Below, piece after piece: positions 7,001 through 14,300 of a stretch of 14,504 nt of DNA. The notes beneath the pieces are model-generated. The model made no database searches. It saw nothing but the letters and a program-made list of their open reading frames with translations, and was not told where the DNA came from. The position numbers were made by a program, and so were the translations under genes. Positions within the stretch are counted from its first letter, which is position 1. Every line of letters starts with the position of its first letter. Origin of the DNA: Candidatus Shapirobacteria bacterium UBA2283 (GTDB taxonomy: Bacteria > Patescibacteriota > Microgenomatia > UBA12405); assembly GCA_002345725.1 (NCBI GenBank), contig DDWP01000088.1:4294-18797 (forward strand), read 5' to 3'.

Positions 7001-7741
7001 TTAACGGCTAAGAGTGGACAATAATCCAGCAAAATAGTCGACAGTTGGGATAATTTGCTGGTAACGACAACGGGCTGGACCAACAATTCCCAAAATGCCA
7101 CGATGTGGACCCGCTTCGTATGTTTGATAGATAAATCCACAAGGCTCAAGATGCTCCATGCCAAGATCTTCACCTATTAATAGGTGAACCACCTCGTCAG
7201 AAGAGGCGCCGTTGGCGGGACCAATTTTATTGATAATGTCAAACCAGAAAGTGGTGTTGTCTACTAAGGAAAGAACTGTCTTAGTAACATCGATATTGAA
7301 AAACTCTGGCTCTTCTAAAAGATTACTGGCACCATAACTGTACATTGAACCTTGGTCGGTAGTGGCGATAGCCATGGAGCGAGTGCGGAAGGCGAGCTCT
7401 CGAGTTGTTTCTTTAAGAAGTCTTTCAAATTCATTGCGATAATCCCAGACTTTTTCTTTGGCACCTATTTCCTCAGTAACAGACAGACCTTTGGGTGTCA
7501 TTAAATTACGAACGTAATATTTTAGACCCATGGAGGTGGGGCCGCGACCAGCGGAAAGATGGGATTTTTTAAGGTAGCCAAGTTGAGTTAAAGATGACAT
7601 CTCGTTACGAATAGTAGCCGAAGAGATGCCGAGGTTGTATTTTTTTTCCAGACTTTCAGAGCCGACTGGAGCAGCCGTTTCGATAAATTCCTCAACAATA
7701 CACTTAAGAATTTTTATTTGTCTTTGTGTTAGATCAGCCAT
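7001..7741 (-). CDS. hrcA: Heat-shock repressor HrcA, short form
   Basis: HrcA binds CIRCE operators and represses chaperone operons; its folding is classically assisted by GroEL. The N-terminal winged helix is clear: MADLTQRQIKILKCIVEEFI, then SSATIRNEMSSLTQLGYL (40-57) and SAGRGPTSMGLKYYV (63-77). The last replaces the usual SAGRIPT, with Gly for Ile. The rest is compatible with a reduced GAF-like/dimerisation region. At 246 residues it is about 100 shorter than B. subtilis HrcA (about 343). The ATG at 7741 is only 9 nt from the -10 box, so the message is nearly leaderless. It is the first gene of the heat-shock operon, and a 27-bp CIRCE-like element immediately upstream indicates autoregulation. 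Confidence 0.93.
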   Translation of the reverse strand: MADLTQRQIKILKCIVEEFIETAAPVGSESLEKKYNLGISSATIRNEMSSLTQLGYLKKSHLSAGRGPTSMGLKYYVRNLMTPKGLSVTEEIGAKEKVWDYRNEFERLLKETTRELAFRTRSMAIATTDQGSMYSYGASNLLEEPEFFNIDVTKTVLSLVDNTTFWFDIINKIGPANGASSDEVVHLLIGEDLGMEHLEPCGFIYQTYEAGPHRGILGIVGPARCRYQQIIPTVDYFAGLLSTLSR

Positions 7742-7742
7742 G

Positions 7743-7769
7743 TTAGCAATATATTACCCAGACTGCTAG
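7743..7769. promoter_or_regulatory. CIRCE-like HrcA operator
   Basis: TTAGCAATA - N9 - GACTGCTAG has exactly the 9-9-9 layout of CIRCE (TTAGCACTC-N9-GAGTGCTAA), with 7 of 9 matches in each half (14 of 18 overall). It sits one base upstream of the hrcA ATG and covers the -10 box and most of the spacer of the hrcA promoter. This is where a repressor would block RNA polymerase. No second copy was seen in the window. Confidence 0.8.
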
Positions 7770-7779
7770 CGAGTGTCAA
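7751..7779 (-). promoter_or_regulatory. hrcA operon promoter
   Basis: On the minus strand, TTGACA (7774-7779) and TAATAT (7751-7756) are separated by exactly 17 nt: a near-consensus vegetative sigma promoter. Only 9 nt separate the -10 from the ATG, so the predicted leader is about 3 nt or absent. It overlaps the CIRCE element. Confidence 0.8.
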
Positions 7780-7787
7780 GGGGGAAG

Positions 7788-7816
7788 TTGACGTAAGGCT
7801 CATAATACCTTATAAT
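7788..7816 (+). promoter_or_regulatory. Promoter of the 106-codon plus-strand gene, leaderless layout
   Basis: TTGACG (7788-7793) and TATAAT (7811-7816) are 17 nt apart. Six nt (7817-7822) then separate the -10 from the ATG at 7823, so transcription is predicted to start at or next to the start codon. It diverges from the hrcA promoter; the two -35 boxes are only 8 bp apart. Confidence 0.8.
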
Positions 7817-7822
7817 ATAGTT

Positions 7823-8143
7823 ATGGGACATAAAATAATTGAAACAAGAACATTGGGTTACACTGACTTATCAACAGGAGAGAAGAGAGCAATTGGCCAG
7901 ATTATTACCATTGAGAATGGGCAAAAAAAAGTTCTACCCGTAGCTGGAAAAACTGAACCAGGTGAACTTCCCGGCACTGGTGGTCTTACCGACAACTTGT
8001 CTTTTGCCAATGCAATTGCCAGAATGAGTAAGTGTCCAGTTAGGACGTTTGTTGACTTAGACCAACTTGAAAAATACAGAAAGGCGAAAGGAATTGATCA
8101 TAGATTTGACCTAGTGAAGTTGTACGACTTAAATGTTGGTTAA
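7823..8143 (+). CDS. Hypothetical 106-aa protein
   Basis: I do not recognise a family. It is soluble, with no signal peptide or membrane helix. The N-terminal half (MGHKIIETRTLGYTDLSTGEKRA...) looks beta-rich. It carries a Gly/Pro-rich loop (ELPGTGGLT, residues 49-57) and then helices (FANAIARMSK; LDQLEKYRKAKG). There is one cysteine, in SKCPVRTF. The start is well supported because a consensus promoter places the transcription start at this ATG. The gene faces away from hrcA and shares a 81-bp intergenic region with it, so its promoter could feel HrcA or polymerase traffic at CIRCE, although CIRCE itself lies outside its core promoter. The plus-strand pair 106/90 interrupts an otherwise all-minus window, suggesting an accessory insertion. 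Confidence 0.8.
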   Translation: MGHKIIETRTLGYTDLSTGEKRAIGQIITIENGQKKVLPVAGKTEPGELPGTGGLTDNLSFANAIARMSKCPVRTFVDLDQLEKYRKAKGIDHRFDLVKLYDLNVG

Positions 8144-8217
8144 TCTGCTTGGGTGAGATGTCATCTATTCGGTGGTAATTATTGACTTAGTCTGCCGATA
8201 GGTGTTAGTAGGAGAAA

Positions 8218-8245
8218 TTGACTATACACATTTGTTGTGTATAAT
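8218..8245 (+). promoter_or_regulatory. Promoter of the 90-codon plus-strand gene
   Basis: TTGACT (8218-8223) and TATAAT (8240-8245) are 16 nt apart, a strong sigma70-type promoter. The -10 ends 10 nt before the ATG at 8256, giving a predicted leader of about 4 nt. The promoter lies inside the longer GTG-initiated reading frame (8202), which argues for the ATG at 8256 as the real start. Confidence 0.75.
8223..8243. promoter_or_regulatory. Inverted repeat filling the core promoter (putative operator)
   Basis: TATACACA - TTTGT - TGTGTATA is a perfect 8-bp inverted repeat with a 5-bp centre. It runs from the last base of the -35 to the fourth base of the -10. A dimeric repressor bound here would exclude RNA polymerase. 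No other copy was found in the window, and the cognate regulator is unknown. It would not be part of the mRNA if transcription starts near 8252. Confidence 0.6.
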
Positions 8246-8255
8246 ACCTAACATT

Positions 8256-8528
8256 ATGGAACATACAATAAGAACTTTGATCACCGTTCCAAAGGGAAAA
8301 TCTACCAAAGTTCTTTTGGACGCATCGTGCACAAGTGGTGTCAGCATAACAGGATACAGAGAGAATGCCCCATACGGAGAAGTACATATATCACTGGAAG
8401 GAAAGCCATCAGACCTAAGAAAAATTAGAGAAAACACCAGAGAGGGAAAAGTTCGAGGATGCCTTGAAGGATGGGACGCAGTCAATTTTATGGTCGCACC
8501 ATCCAGCGCGTTAAAACAAAGGCGATAA
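8256..8528 (+). CDS. Hypothetical 90-aa protein
   Basis: No family recognised. The protein is small and basic, without membrane segments. Beta-like strands (TIRTLITVPKGKSTKVLLDA; GEVHISLEG) are followed by a charged helix (KPSDLRKIRENTREGK), then GCLEGWDAVNF and a basic tail (LKQRR). It has no HTH motif that I can see. I chose the ATG at 8256 over an upstream GTG at 8202 because a consensus promoter lies between them, with its -10 just 10 nt from this ATG. The 3' end overlaps the convergent membrane-protein gene by 41 bp. With the 106-codon gene it forms a same-strand pair, but each has its own promoter. Confidence 0.72.
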   Translation: MEHTIRTLITVPKGKSTKVLLDASCTSGVSITGYRENAPYGEVHISLEGKPSDLRKIRENTREGKVRGCLEGWDAVNFMVAPSSALKQRR

Positions 8529-8781
8529 GGCTTAACAAAATCAGATTAACAGAAGTAAATATTTGAAGATATTGCATTAATATAAGACCAAAGAGATAGC
8601 TCGAAACAATAATTGATAGCCGGACTTTAAGTAAAAATAAATTGGTAGAGAAAAAGATAACGCAAAACAATAAAACAAAAAATGTACCAATAGCCCCATT
8701 GCTGATCGGAGGAACAAGGTTAATAAAGGCCAAAAGAGAAAACCCAAACACAAAAGTAAAAAGTTTATTGAGTAAGAGCAT
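8488..8781 (-). CDS. Small hydrophobic membrane protein, hypothetical
   Basis: A 97-residue reading frame composed almost entirely of three or four hydrophobic stretches (for example FTFVFGFSLLAFINLV, AIGTFFVLLFCVIFFSTNLFLL and LILLSLIAFVLT), ending in RWMVRP. It is a predicted integral membrane protein of unknown role. It begins at an ATG inside the end of rmuC (17-bp overlap); a TTG at 8802 is an alternative start. No SD is visible. It would be the last gene of the uvrD-rmuC block. Its 3' end overlaps the convergent 90-codon gene by 41 bp, and the complementary strand is purine-rich, which can create spurious hydrophobic frames. Hence only moderate confidence. Confidence 0.5.
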   Translation of the reverse strand: MLLLNKLFTFVFGFSLLAFINLVPPISNGAIGTFFVLLFCVIFFSTNLFLLKVRLSIIVSSYLFGLILMQYLQIFTSVNLILLSLIAFVLTRWMVRP

Positions 8782-9808
8782 TGGTCGAAGTGGTACCTTC
8801 AATATTTATTTTATCGACGACTTTTTGAAGCTTCTTGGTGCGAGCAGAAGCGACTTCATCATATTGCTTATGAAGACTGTCTATCCTGTCCCCTATTTTC
8901 ACAAACTCTTCGTTATATTTTTCAAACTCTGTACCAAAGATTTTAATTTGAGTAATAATTCCTTGGACATTTTTCTGAAAACGGAAGTTTTCATAGGCCT
9001 GCTTGACCATACGTAAAATAGCGGTAAAACTAAAGGGGCCAGTCATAACAACTTTACGATTTAAAGCATCCTGCCAGACGTCTGGAAAGGATTCATAAAT
9101 AAAACTAAAGATCATTTCATTGGGGATAAAAAGAATGACAAAATCGACAGTGTTGTCTTCGGGATTGATGTAGTTACGGGAAGTAACATCGCTAATTTTC
9201 TTTTTGATATCTTGCTCAAAAAGTTTTTTAAATTGAACTTTTTGGTCTGAATCGGTCGCCTCACTCATCTTAACGATATTGGAATAAGGAAATTTGGAGT
9301 CGATGTTAATCTTGGTTTTATCGGGAAGATAGAGAGTAAAGTCAGGGCGGGCATCACCAGTAGTTTCCTGACGAGTATAATCGGTACCGATAACAAAGCC
9401 AGACATTTTTAATAAATCCTCAGCGACTTTTTCACCAAAAGCTCCACGCTGTTGATTGTTACTCAATACTCGTTTTAGACCTTCAGTAGTGACCGATAAT
9501 TCTTTGGTTAGCTTAACATTATTTTCAATAGCCGAAGCCAGGCTGGTAAAACTACCAACACGCTCTTTTTCAACTTTAGATAAATTGTCACTAATATCTT
9601 TGACCATCCTTTCGATGGCATCTTTTTTGTTGGAAAGATCAGTGTGAATTATTTGTTTTTCTTTGCTAAGCTGCTCGTTATTTAAGTTTATAAGAGTGGA
9701 GATGGCCTTATTAATATCGATCTCTACTGGTTTTGCCTGTTTTTGGAGGTAAATAAAATAAATCAGGGTGGCGAGAATAATAAGGAGAAGAATATAAATA
9801 AGGGTCAT
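8765..9808 (-). CDS. rmuC: DNA recombination protein RmuC family
   Basis: RmuC proteins are membrane-anchored, coiled-coil proteins with a predicted PD-(D/E)XK-like nuclease core, linked to suppression of rearrangements at inverted repeats. The 347 residues show an N-terminal transmembrane helix (about 3-21), a long coiled coil (about 40-115), then the RmuC domain. That domain includes QQRGAFGE (about 118-125), RPDFTLYLPD (about 154-163), INIDSKFPYSN (about 166-176) and FVILFIPNE further on. A second coiled coil ends the protein. The ATG is 3 nt after the dut stop. It sits in an operon with dUTPase, Nudix, HAD and a helicase-nuclease, consistent with DNA maintenance. The family assignment is firm; the exact activity is poorly known even in E. 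coli. Confidence 0.92.
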   Translation of the reverse strand: MTLIYILLLIILATLIYFIYLQKQAKPVEIDINKAISTLINLNNEQLSKEKQIIHTDLSNKKDAIERMVKDISDNLSKVEKERVGSFTSLASAIENNVKLTKELSVTTEGLKRVLSNNQQRGAFGEKVAEDLLKMSGFVIGTDYTRQETTGDARPDFTLYLPDKTKINIDSKFPYSNIVKMSEATDSDQKVQFKKLFEQDIKKKISDVTSRNYINPEDNTVDFVILFIPNEMIFSFIYESFPDVWQDALNRKVVMTGPFSFTAILRMVKQAYENFRFQKNVQGIITQIKIFGTEFEKYNEEFVKIGDRIDSLHKQYDEVASARTKKLQKVVDKINIEGTTSTNALTQ

Positions 9809-9811
9809 AAT

Positions 9812-10243
9812 TTATTTTACCCCAGTAGTTCCAAAACCACCTCGATCAATATTTTCTAACTTATCAACCTCAAGGATCTCAATCATTTCTGTTTTCTCAA
9901 CTAAAACTTGAGCTAGACGAGCACCCTTCTCAATTTTGATTTCATGATCAGTGTGATTAATAACGGCAAAATTTAGCTCGTCATTGTCGCCACAATAATC
10001 TTGGTCAATAAGTCCTAACCCGTTAGCTGGAGTTAAACCAAGTTTTTGAGTCGAGCTACGAGACATTAAAATTATGTGATAGCCTTTTGGAAGCTCGATA
10101 GCAACGTTTAAAGGAATAATAGTAACTTGATGGAGTGGGACAGTAATGTCGATACGAGAGCACAAATCAAAGGCAGCCGCACCAGCGGTTTTGTAGGCTG
10201 GTAAAGGTAAACTTTTGTCAAAGCGTTTGATTTTTATTTGCAT
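9812..10243 (-). CDS. dut: dUTP diphosphatase (trimeric dUTPase)
   Basis: dUTPase hydrolyses dUTP to dUMP and PPi, which keeps uracil out of DNA and supplies dTMP synthesis. All five motifs of the trimeric family are readable in 143 residues: I AGAAAFDL (21-28), II SRSSTQKLGL (61-70), III NGLGLIDQDYCGD (74-86, with the catalytic Asp in GLID), IV KGARLAQVLVE (about 106-116) and V RGGFGTTG (134-141, the Phe that stacks on uracil). Length is normal. The start follows the Nudix stop by 11 nt of AT-rich sequence with no SD. Linked to the Nudix and HAD genes upstream and rmuC downstream, it fits a nucleotide-pool sanitation role. Confidence 0.96.
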   Translation of the reverse strand: MQIKIKRFDKSLPLPAYKTAGAAAFDLCSRIDITVPLHQVTIIPLNVAIELPKGYHIILMSRSSTQKLGLTPANGLGLIDQDYCGDNDELNFAVINHTDHEIKIEKGARLAQVLVEKTEMIEILEVDKLENIDRGGFGTTGVK

Positions 10244-10254
10244 TTATTTTTTAA

Positions 10255-10776
10255 TTAATAAAGTGCTTTTATAACTTGCAACGGTCTCTCATACCACTGA
10301 AGTGATTCTGTCTCCATCGATTTTTTAATTTCATCAATACTCATCCACTTAGTGTCACCTATTTCTTCCGCAAGTGCATTTATTTCTTGGCCTGGCTTTA
10401 ATTTGTACTCAAAAACATTGAAATACTCCCCGGAACTAGGTAATTTTACTAAAACTTCACCGACAAATTTAAGTTCTGACTCGTCAATTGATAATCCAAG
10501 TTCCTCACTAATTTCTCGAACTGCAGTTTCAATATAACTCTTACCAAAATTAACGTGTCCGCCAACACTCAAATCCCAACAATTTGGATACAAATCTTTG
10601 GTTGGACTTCTTTTCTGAAGCAAAACTTCCCCTTTATCGTTTTTGACTAAGATATAAATAGTCCGGTAGAAAACTCCCGAGGTAGTGTGAGCAGTGCCAC
10701 GACTAATACTTCCAACAACTTGGTTATGTTCATCAACTTGAGTTAATAGTTCTTCTTGAGGATCTGTGGTATTCAT
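10255..10776 (-). CDS. Nudix hydrolase, YfcD/isopentenyl-isomerase-like subfamily
   Basis: The N-terminus (LLTQVDEHNQVVGSISRGTAH) and the WDLSVGGHVNFG block are typical of the YfcD/IDI-like Nudix branch, 173 residues long. The Nudix box is present as GHVNFGK...REISEELGL, but the first conserved Glu (G-x5-E) is Lys at about residue 80. The codon is AAG, one base from GAG. The REIxEE metal-binding part is intact, so metal-dependent pyrophosphohydrolysis is still plausible, possibly altered. The substrate is unknown; a nucleotide or isoprenoid diphosphate is possible. The ATG is 2 nt after the HAD stop, and the gene lies in the repair/nucleotide-pool operon between HAD and dut. Confidence 0.88.
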   Translation of the reverse strand: MNTTDPQEELLTQVDEHNQVVGSISRGTAHTTSGVFYRTIYILVKNDKGEVLLQKRSPTKDLYPNCWDLSVGGHVNFGKSYIETAVREISEELGLSIDESELKFVGEVLVKLPSSGEYFNVFEYKLKPGQEINALAEEIGDTKWMSIDEIKKSMETESLQWYERPLQVIKALY

Positions 10777-10778
10777 TT

Positions 10779-11396
10779 CTAAAATTTTAAACTTAATAAT
10801 TCTTCTGGTTTGTTAATCAAAAAATCTGGACTGACGGAAGAGAGCGGGACGTTGCCTTCAAAACCCCAAGTGACAGCGACAGACTTTACACCAGCTTTGT
10901 GGGCAGCAATAATATCCCGTGATTCATCTCCCAGATAATAAACGTCGTTTTTATTTATTTTTAATTTTTTAATAATTTTGTTTAGTCCAATTTCTTTACC
11001 AAAATATGAATTGTCTTCATAAACACCACTGAAATATTTATCAATATTATTTCTAACTAAATACTTATTTATGGTTTCGACGGTATTACTACTAAAAACT
11101 AAAAGTTTATATTTTTTTGAGAGTTTGGGTAGTTGTTTTTTAAAGTTATCTACCAATGGGCAATCTAACTGATGATCTTTTATTTTTGATTTTATATTTT
11201 TATACAACCACAATAATTGAATTTTAGAAATTTTTATTTCTTTCATGAAATTTCGAACACCAGTCTGTTTTAAGTATTCGATTGAATATTTTGTCAAATC
11301 AATGTTCTTAGATTTCAATGACTCAGTCATTATCTGAATAACTAGTGGCAGATCGTTAACGATAGTACCGTTAAAGTCGAAAATTAGATACTTCAT
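10779..11396 (-). CDS. HAD-superfamily hydrolase with a variant motif I (DFNGT)
   Basis: A 205-residue HAD-like protein resembling phosphoglycolate phosphatase/PGMB-type members with a small helical cap. Motif I is DFNGT (residues 7-11). The nucleophile Asp is kept, but the general acid/base Asp at +2 is Asn (codon AAC). Motif II is VFSSNT (about 100-105), a Lys occurs in GKEIGLNKI, and motif IV is GDESRDIIAAHKAGV. The ATG overlaps the TGA of the upstream helicase gene as ATGA, indicating coupled translation. The loss of the +2 Asp predicts weak or no phosphatase turnover, so it may be a phosphate-binding or transferase-like variant. The substrate cannot be inferred. Confidence 0.88.
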   Translation of the reverse strand: MKYLIFDFNGTIVNDLPLVIQIMTESLKSKNIDLTKYSIEYLKQTGVRNFMKEIKISKIQLLWLYKNIKSKIKDHQLDCPLVDNFKKQLPKLSKKYKLLVFSSNTVETINKYLVRNNIDKYFSGVYEDNSYFGKEIGLNKIIKKLKINKNDVYYLGDESRDIIAAHKAGVKSVAVTWGFEGNVPLSSVSPDFLINKPEELLSLKF

Positions 11397-14300
11397 TTGC
11401 TATGTAATAAATAATGTAAATTCTTTTTGTTTTTACAATTTTCACCAATATGGTAAAAGTCTTGATTAAGAATTTTTTGATAAATATCTTTGATTTGGGA
11501 CTTCAGACTTTCGAGATGTTCCGGGGTGATTTCATATTCTTTACGAAGATAATTATTTTTTGATCTTGATTTTTCAACAAAATCGATAGTAGCCTTGACG
11601 ACCGTATATTTAAAATTGGGATCGAGAGTACTTAATAATTTGTAAAAAACTAACTGCCGAAAGTAATCGCCATCTTGACTTAATTCTTTGTATTTACCAT
11701 CAGGATTACCGGTCTTAAAATCAACCACTTCGACATTCTTATCGTCAACAACATTAATAAGATCGATTTTACCGGTAAGGGGGATATCGTCTAGATGAAC
11801 ATGATCATGTTTAAAATCAAAATCAACAATACTATTACTTGAAGTAATATTGTAATTTTTTAAATATTCGTCTAAAAGTTTTTGACCTTTAGTAAGGCTT
11901 TCTTGATAATCACCTTTAGGTAGTTGCTCATGTTGCAAAACAGAAATAAATTTTGAGTGAGGATCTTTGCCGGTATAGGCATCCGAGAGGGCGGCGTGAA
12001 TGGCAGTACCAAAACTACTAAATTTGTCTTTTGACTGGGGGACTCTCAGAATAGTGTTGTGATAGAAACAAAAAGGACAACGAAGATATGAATTAAGATG
12101 AGTGACATTAAAAATATAATCAGTAGTCAAATATTGATGTAAATAGTTTTCTATACTTACAAGAGATCTAGAGGATTTAAGCTTCGGAGAGAAAAGATTT
12201 TTAAGAGATAGCTCTTTAATATCAGAGTTGAGGTTAGTTGTCTCGATAAGTTTTGGGTCAATTTCTGACAGAAAAACTGAAGGCAGTTGGTCACGGTTGG
12301 AATTACTTTTACTTGAATAGGAGAGATAAATCTGGGACTTAGCTCTAGTAAGAGCAACATAAAATAGTCGGCGTTCGTCCTCGTTGGCGTCGGCGAGTTC
12401 AAGTGAAACCTCAGTATTAATAATACCAGGAGGTAATTTAATAACTGACCTGTCGGGATTGTTGCCCCACTTTTTATCAAGACACTGGATAACAAAGACA
12501 TGAGAGAACTCTAATCCTTTGGCTTTATGGGCAGTCATTAGTTGAACAGAAGAAGAAATGTTGGTGGTCAATGGTGGAGTAGGTAAGGGAATATTATTTT
12601 CGATGTATAAATCCAGTCTGTTCAAAAAATCTGACAAAGACATATCCTTCTCTAAACAAAGTTGCTTAAGAAGACTATAAAAAGTATGCAGCTGGTTCAG
12701 AACAGAAATATTGTTTTCTTTAAGACAATAGTTGAGAAACTTGAATTTACGAATAGTAATATTAAAAAATTTGTCGAGACTATATCTTTGCAGTCGAACT
12801 CTGGCTTTGGCGAGACGAAGATTAAATTGTTTTAGTTTTTTGTCAGATTTTTCTGATAATGATTCATGGCGAATATGGTGCAATAAATCTAATGGATCAA
12901 AATTAACAAATTCTGAAGAGAGCACGGGGTAAAGAAGTGTTAAGTCATTAGGGTCGTTAATGAGTTTGAGAAGGTTAATAAGATGAAGAATGGGCTTACT
13001 AGTAAGGATGTTTTGATCAGAAGCAAGGTAAAAAGGAATATTTAATTGATTTAATTGTTCAACCAGATCGGTACTATCACTGTTGTTACGGTAGATGATG
13101 GCAATTTCAGAGGCGGGTACATTATTGTCAAGAAGTTCTCTAATTTTAGAAGCCACGAGATAGTTTTCGGAAATGGGGCTATCGGCGACAGTTAAATTAA
13201 TAGGATCAGGATCGATAGTGGTGACACTCTTTAAACTTTTATCGATATTTTTTATAAGATTACCAAGACGATTTTGATTGTGGTTGATAACTGAGGCAGC
13301 TGAGTCGAGAATTAGCTGATGGCTGCGATAATTATTAATAAGAACAATTGGATCGACTTTGTATTTAGTGAGAAAATTTTGGAGATTCTCCAAAGATGCT
13401 CCCTGAAAACGAAATATGGATTGATCATCGTCCCCTACAACAAAGATATTGGGGTTGTCAAAGTAGCTACCCAGAAGATCAATAATTTGATTCTGAGAAG
13501 AGTTGGTATCTTGATATTCATCAACGAGAATATATTGGAATTTTTCTTGGTGTTCTAGTAATAGATCTGGATGGTCCTTAAATGCTTGAAGGACAAAAAG
13601 AATCATGTCGTCAAAATCATAGATGCCACGGCTCTTGAGAGTGGATTGATAGCCAGAGTAAAGGACTAGTAATTCTTCTTGTTTGGGGATGTTTTTGACG
13701 AAATTTTCAATTAGATGTAAGAGAGCATTTTTGAAATTCACGACCGGAGATTTGGCAGCGCCGATGTCATAACCACCGTTTTGAAAAAGTGACAGATGAT
13801 AAGTAATAAGGGGTGTTTGGGGAAGAGCAGAAACTAGCGAGAGCAATTGTTGTTCTAAACTTTTGTTAGCACGAAGGAGCTTAAGCTGGTCATAAATATC
13901 TTTTGATTTGTCAACGAAATCAATTTCTGAATCAATTAATTTTCGAAAAGTATCGGTAGTCACATTCTCTCTTTTAAGAGTCTGGATCTGAGAACTGATA
14001 TCGCGCTGATAATAATATTTATCACCCCATGGTTTGAGGGTGGCACCGTCGGGGAGTTGGTCGATTAACTGGCGAAAGATTTCTATCTGCTCAAGTTGAT
14101 CGAGAACTTTAGCTTCTTTGGCAAGAATAAAATATTCTGGATGTGATTGAATAACCTCATTACAAAAAGAATGAAAGGTGTGAATCTTGAGTGAATAAGC
14201 GGTAGAGCCAATGATGGAAACAAGGCGAGAGCGCATATTAAAAGCAGCAGAATCAGTGAAAGTAAGACAGAGAATTGATGAGGGTGGTGTCTGAGTCTTG

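Noticed and set aside
8182..8210. TTGACT at 8182 as a second promoter in front of the 90-codon gene
   Set aside because: The matching -10 position reads TTAGTA, a poor fit, while a much better promoter lies at 8218-8245.
8202..8255. GTG start at 8202 for the 90-codon gene
   Set aside because: A consensus promoter lies inside this extension with its -10 ten nt from the ATG at 8256, so the extension would not be transcribed.
8144..8255. Search for an RNA gene, attachment site or CRISPR in the gap between the two plus-strand genes
   Set aside because: Only a promoter and its inverted repeat are visible; there is no repeat-spacer pattern, tRNA-like fold or integrase nearby.
8642..9016. Plus-strand 124-codon frame
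   Set aside because: Most of it is antisense to the rmuC nuclease region, and no promoter is seen in front of it.
11393..12100. Fe-S cluster in the helicase-linked nuclease domain
   Set aside because: The C-terminal C-x2-C-x(n)-C pattern is missing; only one Cys lies near the end of the protein.
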